DNA of 64,000 nt. It comes from Megamerina dolium. Lineage: Eukaryota; Arthropoda; Insecta; Diptera; Megamerinidae. Positions 11,364 through 21,643 of this stretch are shown here, piece after piece. Below the pieces are notes generated by a model. That model had not been told where the DNA came from. It made no database searches and saw nothing but the letters and a program-made list of their open reading frames with translations. The stretch is taken from contig OY978525.1 in the NCBI GenBank assembly GCA_963854835.1, positions 5,413,501-5,477,500 of the forward strand, written 5' to 3'. The first letter of the stretch is position 1; each line of letters begins with the position of its first letter. Made by a program: the position numbers and the translations under genes.

Positions 11364-12586
11364 TTAGGTCTAGTAAAAAGCAATCCATTATTTTTGCAAT
11401 AAATTGAAGGTTTTATTTAGCATAGTTAGAATGATACGATTTAGGTCAAATATGCACCGTTTTGTTCGATAACTTGTTGCCATTTTGAAGGTAATTTTAT
11501 AATGCCACTCTCATAGAAACCCTCGTTCTTATTCGCTTCTCTTGAGACGAATTTTTCACCAGCAAAATCATTCGCTATAGACAGGAACAGGTAGTAATCA
11601 CTTGGTACCAGGTCCGGACTATAAGGTGGATGCATAAGAACCTCCCAACCAAGCTCCCGAAACTTCTTGCGAGTCACTATTGATGTGTGTAGCCTGGCGT
11701 TGTCCTGATGGAACACAATTCCTCTCCTATTGGCCAAAGCTGTCCGCTTCTGGGCGATTGCTTCCTTCAGACGGTCCAATTGTTGACAGTACAGGTCCGA
11801 ATTAAGAGTTTGGCCGTAGGGGAGCAGCTCATAGTAGATGATTCCCTGCCAATACCACCAAACACATAGCAAAACCTTCCTGACCGTCACTTCTGGCTTC
11901 GCCACCGCTTGCGCCGCGATTCGACCACTACCGTTTTCGCTTGATGTTGTCGAAAGTGACTCACTTTTCATCACCAGTTACCATCTGCTTCAGAAATGGA
12001 TCGATTTTGTTGCGATTCAGCAGCGTTTTCGCAGATGGAAACTCGTGTGACACTCATACATGGAGCTTCTTTTTGTATCCAGCCTTATTTAAATGATTCC
12101 AAATGGTTTTTTGTGCAATGTTTAGCTCCTGGGCAATGGAAACAGTGCTTACATGATGGTCAGTTTCGATGATTTCCATTATTTTATCGATATTTTCGAC
12201 AATTGACCTTCCAGATCATGGTGCATCTTTGATATAAATATTACCGGAATGGAATCGACGAAACTAAAATTGCACATGATTGGCTGTTACAGTATCAGGA
12301 CCATAAATACTATTCATATTTTCAGCCGTCTGGCTTGCGTTTTTGCCTTTATCGCAGAAAAACTCTAAAATATGGCGTATTTTCTCTTTACTTGTGTCCA
12401 TCTTTGATGCGTGCTCAAACAATACTGAGTCAAGCAATCACAAAACTGCTTGAAAAGTTTATTTAGTACGAAATCATATCTTTCTAACGCCATCTAGCGT
12501 AACCCGATTGCACTTATACAACGCGAGATGCAGATTACTAAAGCCATCTATTGGAAAAATGATGGATTTCTTTTTACTACACCTGA
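11364..12586 (-). mobile_element. Full-length but inactivated mariner element
   Basis: A complete element of about 1.22 kb bounded by inverted termini. The left end reads TTAGGTCTAGTAAAAAGCAA; the right end, reversed, reads TCAGGTGTAGTAAAAAGAAA. TA dinucleotides lie at both sides (11362-11363 and 12587-12588). Inside is one transposase gene on the minus strand, starting near 12402 and ending at 11441, carrying several stops and frame breaks. Its size is close to the usual 1.25-1.3 kb of mariner elements. Confidence 0.9.
11441..12402 (-). pseudogene. mariner transposase pseudogene
   Basis: A decayed DD34D transposase. The start MDTSKEKIRHILEF lies at about 12402. The N-terminal helix-turn-helix region is legible through SIAQELNIAQKTIWNHLNKA, with in-frame stops before and after it. 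The first catalytic Asp is in VTGDEK, followed by a stop where Trp is expected. The 177-codon open stretch (11441-11974) covers KVLLCVWWYW, the second Asp in VFHQDNARLH, and the third in HPPYSPDLVPSDYYLF. It ends with LPSKWQQVIEQNGAYLT, a typical mariner C-terminus. All three catalytic Asp residues survive, but stops prevent expression. Group: mariner other than irritans, by motif; not confirmed. Confidence 0.9.
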
Positions 12587-12599
12587 TATATTTACAGCA

Positions 12600-14520
12600 G
12601 TTGTTTAAGAAGAGTTTGCAACGTAATACGATTTTTTTTTTTGTAATATGAGCAATTCGTTGAAAGGGTATTGTATAGTTTCAATGGTTACAATATTATT
12701 TGAAAGTTTATTCATAATTTTAGATACGATGGTGTATAGTCACAGTCAAAATAAAGTATACTTTAAAGCACTCAAAATATTTATTTAAAATTTGCTAAAA
12801 ATTACACACAAAATTTTGAAAAGAGCACTAACATCAATTTTCTCACTTTTTTTATTGAACCTATCATTATTAAAAATTCCTTCTTTGTCATTCAACTTTC
12901 CAGTGTATCCCCATATGGCTATTGTGCTTCGAAAATGTATTGTAATGTAATTAATTTCCTTATTTCTCTTTAAGACTATGTGCTCTCTCCCCCTCATTCG
13001 ATCATCTCTTATAGTTCTTCAGTTTCAATTTAATTTACGAAATGAAATCACAACTGGCAAAAGTTGAGCTTCTTTTCTTTCAATCACAACGACGTGCATA
13101 ACGACTATCACACGCTTTGATGGTATTCATATCATATGCCTACCGTAGTACCAGTATTACTCTTATTACTATACATATATGCGTATGTAAGTGCTTGAGT
13201 TACAAGATGATAGACATTTACTCATACACGTCTCTTTCAATATGCATACCAAGAGAATTTAAATTTTCCATCCACAATTGTGACTAAGTAAAATGTAACA
13301 TGTTTCTTTGTGAGCTTATTTATGCAAGCCTGCGCATGCTGGTGGTGTCTTTCGTATTTGAGATTTGTGATTTGTGTTATTCTGACATGCAAATATTGGC
13401 GGTTTTCTTTCATGGTTTTCACTATTTGGTAATTCCAGTAGTTACTGTATGAAGTTGAGCTTTTGGTTTTTTGGTTTACAACTGCAATCGTTAGAAAAGT
13501 AATGATGCTTGAGTACATACATACACATATCACTATACATTTTTCTTCATATCGGATACTCATATTAGTTGTTATTGTCAACTGACTGGTAAAAGTTTGT
13601 TGTGTAGTCTCAACACTTCTTTTTTTTTTTTTAGTTTTTATTTTCATTATATTCCGTTTTCCACTTGAAACTTGTGTGTATATACGAATAACCAAAGTTT
13701 GGCAGAATTATTTTTTCGAAAGAAGCAATCTGTTTTGATTTGATTTATTCATCATTCATTCAGATGACACTTTTGAATAGTTTGATGCTCAATTCTTGCC
13801 ATCGTAATTGATGGTAAAACTTCCCGAATTGCAAGCAAGAAAAGCAAATTGAATTTATTTTCATAGACAGTGCCACAATAGAAGTTTACAGGGTCACGAT
13901 TTTCTGAAAAAAAAAAAAAATTAATAGAATCAAAACATTTCATTTGCATAATATCCAACACTTCCTTATATGCGAAAAAAAAAACACAAAATATTTATTT
14001 AATGCACTTTTTCACCATAAAACTCGTTGAGTTTGAAAATTGCAAATGCTATTTCCTTGCAAGGAAATTGATGATATTCTATGTAAAGTCATCTCCAAAT
14101 AGACACACACACACAGACACATTCATGAAAATTAATGAGCTTAGGATTAAATAACGCTTTTTCTCATTTTATAATATCGTTTATATGACTTTGTGTTGTT
14201 GTGACACCAATTCGGCCAAACAGCTCGAGCTCTTTCTTGCAACACCGGCAGCAGCAATAAAAAGTGTGAAAATTAATTCCACACTTAAAACATAAAATGC
14301 AATTAAGGTATGAAATTCAGAATCAGCGAATGTACAAAATTCATTCTAGCTGGTATGAAGAGATGAATTCGAGGTGGGATACATATAAATGCATTTGTAT
14401 CTTTAGTACATAAAATGTTTCCTTATATTACACACGATGAGAAGTTGTTATTTTCAAATCTAAGTGATATGGAATATAAGAAGATTGGTAGCGCAATTCT
14501 CTTAAAAAAACCTGATCCTA
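12600..14520. other. AT-rich non-coding DNA
   Basis: No supported gene. A 152-codon minus-strand open frame (13237-13695) is lysine/threonine-rich low complexity without splice sites or family motifs, so I treat it as chance. There are poly-A/T runs at 13621 and 13906 and a short CA repeat at 14104-14114. Confidence 0.45.
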
Positions 14521-14522
14521 TA

Positions 14523-15080
14523 ATACTTACTTACTTACTTATGTGGCCATTACAACCGAAAATCGATTTAGGCCGAATCTAGCATGCTTCGTCAGCCAAC
14601 TCTTTCCTTCGCTAGCTGACGCCAGTTAGAGATTTTAAGAGCTGTCAAGTTCTCAAGTATTTGATCTTTCCACCGGAGTTTGGGTCTGTCTCTTTTACGT
14701 CGTCCAGCAGCGGGTTCCAACACCTTCTTCGCTGGAGCGTGTTCTTCCATTCGATCGATATTCGATACTCGCCATCAACGCAAACAGGTCCAAAGATCTC
14801 TGGAAAACTCTAAGCATTCTCTCATCTGAGGTAGAAATTTCCCTAGCTTCGGTGCCATATGTAAGGGCTGGCATGATTAGAGACTTGTAGAGTGTGGTTT
14901 TCGTTTCTCGAGAGAAGACTCGACTTCTCAATTGCATACTTAGCCCAAAGTAGCAAGAATGACCCTTCGCAATATCTCCAGGCTGACGGCATTATTGGTG
15001 TTAATGCTGGTTCCAAGATAGACAAAGTCCTTCATTACTTCAAGGGCGTAGTTATCAACAGTGACGCGCTATCTAAGCGC
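14523..15080 (-). mobile_element. RTE-like LINE remnant A (3' end of reverse transcriptase ORF)
   Basis: On the minus strand, broken frames give RT C-terminal motifs: QLRSRVFSRETKTTLYKSL, MPALTYGTEA and RMLRVFQRS (14830-14940), and a SIEYR stretch. The same order appears in remnant B at 23.5-24.1 kb. The 3' end lies at the left, where the shared GGCCACATAAG is followed by tandem AAGT (TTAC on the plus strand, 14524-14540). Short tandem 3' tails are known for RTE-type LINEs; the clade is inference. Many stops show it is dead. Confidence 0.75.
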
Positions 15081-15326
15081 TATCTGGACTTACTCGCTTC
15101 AACTAGGCGCGTATATTTCTTAGCAATACTTGTATCGAATTCTAATTATTATATTGTACAAATATTTTATAGGCGTTTTTAGACCTGAGGAACCAAAAGT
15201 TGTTCCGACGGTAATATCGGCCTTAATTAAGTTGTTTCGCAAGTAGGGATATATTTTTTCAGCAATAATGCAGAGAACTTGTGATATTTAAAATTTTCTC
15301 TGGAATTCCCGAATTTCAAGCAAATT

Positions 15327-15536
15327 TTGGCATTTTCTAGCAATATTACTGCAGAATTGCAAATCGAATGTCTCAAAATGCATATTCTATATTCCGATTT
15401 TGATTCCTTCCTTAACCTCTTGGGTGATGCGAATGGCGAGCAAGGAGATCGACTGCATCAAGATTTAGTAAATATCAAAAAGGATGCCAAGGATTTTGGA
15501 GCATTACAAACACTCAGTTCGACTCAGCTTTTCTAA
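15327..15536 (+). pseudogene. Fragment of an unclassified repeat-borne ORF
   Basis: A 69-codon open frame containing ECLKMHILYSDFDSF, LGDANGEQGDRLHQDL and NIKKDAKDF. This pattern, roughly LKxHxLxSxxDxFxxNLGxxSxEQGERxHQD, is one I associate with an uncharacterised protein found in many copies in arthropod genomes, probably carried by a mobile element. There is no sign of introns, a promoter or a complete gene. The resemblance is from memory and was not searched. Other open frames nearby have no such pattern. Confidence 0.45.
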
Positions 15537-15839
15537 TTTACCATTTTTGTTTGTAGTTTATTGAATAAAATGGACATTAATTGTACCAATTACACAAAAA
15601 TGAATTTAGTGAATATCTCGAAAACTAGACCCAATCTAAAAATAACGGATTCAAGATCTGAATTGAGCGTAGAAAATAATTGTCTGTTCGGTACCTAGGT
15701 TCATAAATAATTTAAATGAATATATGGGTAAGAATTCTAATGAGATGAATGAAAATATATTGTTCTTTTTTTGCTTAAATGGGTCAATCGACACTACCTA
15801 TGACATCACAGTTGCACTGCACAAAGGAAAGCGGATAGA

Positions 15840-16065
15840 ACTAGTTGCTGGTTTCTTCTAACTAGTGTATGTATACAATAGTTCCGAACTAGTTTTTCTC
15901 ACTGCAGGGAATCTTCTCATTGATACTATATACTTACGCATACTGTAGTGAATTAACATAGTTGCAGGTTCCTTAGAACTAGTGTATTCAATAGTTCCGA
16001 GCTAGTTTTTCTCACTGCAGGGAATCTTCTCATTGATTCTACTTACGCATACTGTGATCTGAATC
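15840..16065. repeat. 112-bp tandem duplication
   Basis: Two adjacent copies share TAGTTCCGA(A/G)CTAGTTTTT, CTCACTGCAGGGAATCTTC and ACTTACGCATACTGT. The marker CTGCAGGGAATC starts near 15902 and again near 16014. Small indels separate the copies. No coding signal. Confidence 0.8.
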
Positions 16066-16649
16066 ACTGAATCACCATTCATTTGTTTAACGTTACCGTA
16101 AGTATGAATATTGTGTTTAATTTTAGCATACATGATTTGTCTGTTCTGCTCCTCGTCTATTGTTAATTTCCATTTGTGTTTTACATTTTGCTAATTGTGT
16201 TTCATTACTATTAAATTACTAATATCTGTTCTAATGTACAATGGGTTTTATATATGGACAGTATATGTATATGCACTCGTAGTATTAATTTAGTAAACAA
16301 GATTTACATGTACATATTCTAGCATGAATATAAGAATATTCGAGCATTTACTACTTGTTTGTATGTATTTGAGTTATACTCGTAACTAAAGAAGATCTAT
16401 GTATTCATATGAGATTTTGATTGTTTGATACACAATGCAGTACTTACAACACTAATTAGTGATCAGAACAATTGCCGGTATAAGTGATTTCTAAGTGGAA
16501 GCAATGAACACAACTTGTCTGCTATAGAATGGTTAAAGAAAAATTGTAAAATATAGAATTAAGATTGAAGAATTAACATAGACCACCTATATCATTCGTT
16601 TTCAAGTATAGTTGAGGGAAATCTTGAGAGAGAAGAATTAATTAATTTA

Positions 16650-17893
16650 CGAGGACGGTCCCAGAACTACCCGGCCCAACAAAGAAAACAACAAATTTGA
16701 GAAAGTGTTTCTTTATTTCTCAACATAATCTCCTTTTAGATCTATACACTTTTCCCAGTGATATTTTATAGCTTCGATACCCTGTTTATAATATGAACTA
16801 TCTAGTTCATTAAAATAGCCATCTACCGCAGACTCCACGTCTTTATTGTTTGCAAATCTTCTACCAACAAGCCATTTTTTCGAAATAGGAAATAGAAAAT
16901 AATCCGAAGGAGCTAAATCGGGCGAATAAGGTGCGTGCTGAAGCAATTCGAGCGTTACCTCAATGATTTTGGCCATCGCAATAGCGAATGTGTGAACTGG
17001 TGCATTGTCTTGATGAAACAACACTTTCTTTTTCGCGAAATGCGGCCTTTTTTCTTTAATTTCGTCACTTAAACGCTGCAATAAATTAGCATAATACTCG
17101 CCGTTGATTGTTTTTCCTTTTTGAAGATAATCAATAAAAATTACCCCACGTTCATCCCAAAAAACAGACGCCATAACCTTGCATGCAGATGGAACTGTCT
17201 TCGCCTTCTTTGGACACGATTCTTCCCTTTCAGTCCACTGATTTTGACTGCTCCTTTGTCTCAGGTGTGAAGTGGTTTACTGTGAAACATCGCCAAACAC
17301 TGTATAGAAACATCTTCACCACGTTGTTTTTGATCTATTGTGAGCAAACGTGGCACCCATCTTGCACACAGCTTTTTCATCTCCAAATTTTCGGTCAATA
17401 TACGATGTATAGCAGTTTTTGAAATGCATGTAATTTCACCTAGCTCACGTACCTTCAGCCGGCGATCAACCAATACAATTTTGTGGATTTTCTTAACCGT
17501 TTCTGGCGTGGTCACATCAATTGGTCGACCTCTACGGTGTTCGTCTTGGCAGCTCGTACGACCTCGTTTAAACTCTGCTACCCAATATTTTATGGTCGTA
17601 AACGAAGGAGCAGACTTCCCCAGAGTAGAATCTAGTTCGGCTTTAATATTCCTTGAACTGACACCTTTCAAATGAAAGTATTGAATTACATAACGGTGAA
17701 CAATTTTTTCCATGTTTACAAATTCACTGAGATTGTTAACTTTCGATGGCTCCCAAAAAAATACTAAACAACGTGGCGCCTTGAAACTTTAAACATATGT
17801 TTTATAAGGTTGCCACTTTTCACCAAAGTAATTTTTTTTCAAACTACTGCCACCTTATATATGTTAGGTCGGATAGTTCTAGGACCGCCCTCG
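16650..17893 (-). mobile_element. irritans-type mariner, internally deleted
   Basis: A 1.24-kb element with about 30-bp inverted termini. The left end is CGAGGACGGTCCCAGAACTA; the right end, reversed, is CGAGGGCGGTCCTAGAACTA. A TA precedes the left end (16648-16649); the expected right TA is changed. The transposase on the minus strand has motifs of the irritans (Himar/horn fly) group, unlike the mariners at 5.6 and 11.4 kb. It is therefore an independent invasion. Confidence 0.9.
16713..17713 (-). pseudogene. irritans mariner transposase lacking its first catalytic Asp
   Basis: The N-terminal part (17713 down to about 17275) is open: a start at MEKIVHRYVIQYF, helix-turn-helix segments around FTTIKYWVAEFKRG and ISKTAIHRILTE, and the linker KLCARWVPRLLT. 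Reading then breaks. The segment that should contain the first catalytic Asp (the DETW box) is missing, because sequence equivalent to HSKPL joins almost directly to HFTPETKEQS. After a frameshift the C-terminal part (17174-16713) is open, with MASVFWDERG, the second Asp in LFHQDNAPVH, the third in HAPYSPDLAPSDYFLF, and the end DLKGDYVEK. The family length is about 345-350 residues. The missing box makes it catalytically dead regardless of the frameshift. Confidence 0.9.
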
Positions 17894-18820
17894 TTTTATC
17901 ATATTTTATATTGTAGGTTAAAGGACAAAATGCAATGATAGAATCAAACCAATCACTAGAATTTAAAAGTTTTTTTTTGTTGTGTCGCATAATTTCAAGC
18001 ATATGACCAGCCATTTAACCAATCATATTTTTGTTGGGGTTCATGAGGATATGCAATTTATATTTCAGACATGATGTACGAATATTTGCCATGAATGCAT
18101 TATATTAATAACACTAGAACGCTTTGAGTTCAATGAACGCGTCATTGATTAATACTGATTTATTATTTATATTTAATCAAGCGTATTTAAATTGTGTTGT
18201 TCATATGGTTCTTTATTTAAAAATTTCATGAAAACAATATTATCATCATCATCATCATCATCATCATCAGTATATTATATGCATTAGATTAGAATTGCAA
18301 ATGTACGTAAATGATGGCAAATAAAGAGGGAGAAATAGAGAGAAAGATAAATCGCGTGCTTTCACGCATGCAGTAGTAAATTTGTGGCGCATCAGCAACA
18401 GTTGTAGAAAACTTTTATGGAGCAGTTGTATGCATATGCAGAAAATAAATCAATATCAATTTAAACCACAAATTAGATATACTACTCGTTCGTATGTAGA
18501 ATCAAATTGTATTACTACTGCTCGTACAGTACATTGTAAATTGTATTGGATTTGCCAACTAAGTTAGTTGGTTGAGTTGGTTGGTTAGTTAGATAAACAT
18601 GTTGTACCGTATGCAAATGTGCTCGTATAAGAATGTATATACACATTTTGATGTATGTATGTACTCACATTCTGATGACGAGGTAAATAACCTTACTCTA
18701 TGCATCATCCACACATACTCTCTCATACTATTACTTTAAATGAATACTGAATTAATTGAATTTAATGTTGATTTAGCATATAATTTTGAAACTTGTTGTT
18801 TTACTTCTTCTATTTTGCAG
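17894..18820. other. Probable CSN7 intron sequence
   Basis: AT-rich DNA with an ATC microsatellite (18241-18270) and no gene. It ends at a pyrimidine-rich tract and acceptor TATTTTGCAG (18811-18820) just before the CSN7 exon, so it is most likely intron. Confidence 0.55.
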
Positions 18821-21643
18821 ACATAATTCATGGAAAATTGTTTCAAAATAATCGTATTTTAGAAATTGATTATGCGCAGGGACGTGATGTACCACCCGGT
18901 TATACAAAGAAAATTGTCGAAACACTACAGGAATGGGTGGATTCGTGTGATGCCATTTCACATTGTATCGAGGGGCAAATTAATCGTGCAAATTCTGAAA
19001 AAGCCAAACGTCTTAAGAATAAGGATAAAATTGAACTACAGGTAATTATTTATAAACCATCTCATATACCATTGATTTGGTATCCAACAGCTGTAGCTGT
19101 TGGTATACTATACATACATCTACAATATCTCTAAATACGATAATAGCACATAATTATTAATTAAATGATGGTGCTGAAGCATTGATTTTCAAAGTTTAGC
19201 TATTCAATATTGTATAAAAGTTTGGTTGGTAACCGAAATTGAAAACTTTGTACAATTTACTAATTCCGGAGTTGGTACAATAATAAAAATAGATTAGAAT
19301 AATTGATTTTACGTGTACGAATTTGTGTCATTACTTAATGTACATAAATAGAGCTTGCTTTTAGCAAATATATTGCTTACATTTTGGACGAAACTTTCGT
19401 ATGAAAGAAGAAAGTACAGAAAAGACTAAAATAATGACTAAAATAATGTCATTTTGGGTTTATATTTATCCAGCAATAGCTTTAATATGAAGTTAATTTC
19501 TTTTTAAAGTTTTCATACGTAAATTGGATGCCATTACTTGCCGGTTGCTTGTCCTTTTTATTACTTTTTGTAATTATGAATATTTTGTAGATGAGATGTT
19601 TTTGTGAAAATGAAGTAAGAATTTTTAAAATTGTGGTAATACCGAGGTTTAATATATGCCAGATAGAGAGCCAATCTTTCAAAGACACATATTGTACTTC
19701 TCTGCTAATGATAGACGTGGTTTTCATCCCAGAATGCCTATTATTAAACATAGTCGCTCGTTCGCAAGGCTTGATTTTTCATGCTCTTACGCCCAATTTC
19801 CATTAATTAGCTAATGTAAATTTTTTGTAACAAGATTCTTCTCCAAAGCTTTATATTTTGTTGCACAAAGTGAAAGAAACATACACAGATATGATATTTT
19901 TGTATGAGAGGTAGGCATTATTTTTATCCAATTCCTTTCATGCTTTAGCTCACTTATTAATTGGTAAAAAAATAAGCTTATATACCAAGTTTAAGCTTGA
20001 TAACTCAATATTTTCATGACAAAACTGTTAAAACATACACATTAAAACATATTTTTGTATGGGAGGTACGCTTGATTTTTATTCGATACAGTTAATTCTT
20101 CACCTCACTTATTAATTAGTAAATATAAGCTTCCATACCAAGTTTAAGCTTAATAGCTCAATATTTTCGTGCCAAAAGTTTGAAAAATTGCATTTTAAAA
20201 CTAACTTTTATATGAAAAGTATATGTGGTTTTCATCCGATTGCATTGATTTTTTAGCACGCTCATAAATGAGTAAATATAATTATGTGTACTAAATTCCA
20301 TGACCATAGCTTTATGTTTTCGCTCGTAAACTATAAAAACATACATGCAACAATAAACTTTTGTATGGAAGATGGGTAAGAATTTTCTTAGATTTCGTTG
20401 ATTTTCTAATATATCCATTTCATGATCAAATTAACTTTATGTACGAAGTTCTAGGTGGTTAGCTTTATATTTTCACTCGTTAAATGTAAAAACATTTACT
20501 CGACAACATATTTTTGTATAAAGCTCAGGTAAGGAGTAGTCACTAGATAACCAGATGTATGCTTAATATAAGCAATTCCATTTTAGCCGACCGGAGCGAT
20601 ATGCTACTGTGATTCTATAATTGAACAATGCTAAATCATTTCGTATTTATTTTGTTTTTGTTGTAGTGGCTGCATGATCAAAATTTTTAATACACGTCCT
20701 TCATCCTATCCCTCTATTTTCTTGTTCCCATTACAGACGATTACTATGAAAAAAGTCTTAAAATACCAAGGCAACGATTCGGACGAACCAATGCAAATCA
20801 CTTCACGTATTGCAAGAGCATCTACTAGTGCTGCAGCAAAAGCAGCTGATAAAAACAAACATAGTTTTGATATTTGTGTATGAGAGGTACGCTCAGTGTT
20901 TCTATCAGATTCTGTTGATTCTTTAGTTCACTTTATAATTTAATATTTTCGCTCGTTAAATGCGTAAAGCATTTTCTTCGATTTTGTTGTTTTTCTAATT
21001 TGTATATCTATTCCATGATCAAATTAACTTTATGTACCAAGTTCTGGATGCTGGTTAGCTTTATAATTTTACTCGTTTAATGTAGAAAATATTTACTCGA
21101 TAACATAATTTTTTATAAAACTCAGGCAAGGAGATATCTCTAGATCACAAGAGGTCTGCTTAATATAGGCAATTCCACTCTACCCCTCTACCGGAGTGAT
21201 CTGCTTCTTTGATTCTCCAATTGAACACTGCTGACGTATCTATTATTTATTTATTTTTTTTTTTATGTACTGGCTCCGTGTACAAAATTTTCACATTAAC
21301 TCTCCAATTGTATTTGTACAATCGAGTATATTTATTAATACAACTTATCCTCTATTTTCTTGTTCCAATTACAGACGATTAATATGAAGAAAGTGTTAAA
21401 ATCCCAAGGCAACGACTCGGACGAACCAATGCAAATCGATTCACGTGATGCAACAGCATCTACTAGTGCTGCAGCAATCGTAGCTGGAGGATTGGAGACG
21501 CGTAAAAAATCGGTTAAAACGAAACCGGCACGTCCTACGGGTAATTTTACGTATTCAATAAGAATGTTTAATGAAAAATATATAAACAAGAATTAGTTGA
21601 GATACTAAGAATTACAGCAGGTACGTCAGCAGCGTCAGAGTAG
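18821..21643 (+). CDS. CSN7: COP9 signalosome subunit 7, 3' exons (partial gene)
   Basis: CSN7 is a PCI-domain scaffold subunit of the COP9 signalosome, which removes Nedd8 from cullin ubiquitin ligases. Exon 18821-19041 (221 bp) follows acceptor TTTTGCAG and ends at CAG before GTAATT. It encodes the end of the winged-helix region and the C-terminal helix: DIIHGKLFQNNRILEIDYAQ, GRDVPPGYTKKIVETLQEWV, then an INRANSEKAKRLKNK helix. Exon 21375-21540 follows CCAATTACAG in the same phase and encodes TINMKKVLKSQGNDSDEPMQ and a Ser/Ala- and Lys-rich tail. A donor GGTAATT at 21540/21541 and acceptor ACAGCAG (21614-21620) define an 80-bp intron to a last short exon ending in TAG at 21641-21643. Without that splice, reading continues to TAG at 21594. 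Earlier exons (the rest of the PCI domain) are not in the window. A poly-A signal candidate lies at 22053-22058. Confidence 0.85.
19840..20560 (+). repeat. Degenerate tandem array of the 152-bp family, locus B
   Basis: Inside the CSN7 intron. Units carry GGTAAAAAAATAAGCTTATA, AAGTTTAAGCTTGATAACTC and ATTTTTGTATGGGAGGTACG in the same order as locus A. The core motif recurs near 19893, 20053, 20209 and 20359, and a last partial unit lies at about 20510. Divergence is much higher than in locus A, so the array is older or not homogenised. Confidence 0.7.
20737..20883 (+). pseudogene. Decayed tandem duplicate of the CSN7 penultimate exon
   Basis: Preceded by an acceptor (TTCCCATTACAG) just like the real exon 638 bp downstream. 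It encodes TITMKKVLKYQGNDSDEPMQ and SRIARASTSAAAKAA, in the same phase. After the Ala-rich part the homology ends: the frame runs into array sequence (core TTTGTGTATGAGAGGTACGC) and stops at TGA 20881-20883, with no matching donor. The sequence upstream of both exons is also duplicated (about 20430-20736 against 21040-21374). If used instead of the downstream exon it would give a shortened CSN7 tail; most likely it is dead. Confidence 0.8.
20884..21130 (+). repeat. Array-like sequence between the duplicated CSN7 exons
   Basis: Continues the array core (GTATGAGAGGTACGCTCAG at 20878-20896). It then duplicates the stretch at 20390-20530: CATGATCAAATTAACTTTATGTAC at 20415 and 21015, GGTTAGCTTTATA at 20457 and 21053. 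This shows that the duplication unit included the edge of the array. Confidence 0.65.

Noticed and set aside
13237..13695. 152-codon open frame on the minus strand
   Set aside because: Low-complexity lysine/threonine-rich translation over A/T runs, no family motif, no promoter or splice context.
18241..18270. Possible CRISPR-like repeats (ATC units)
   Set aside because: Simple trinucleotide microsatellite in a eukaryotic genome; no spacers.
1..18820. Search for the missing 5' exons of CSN7
   Set aside because: No open frame in this stretch shows PCI-domain sequence; the recognisable frames are transposon-derived, so the exons are probably outside the window.
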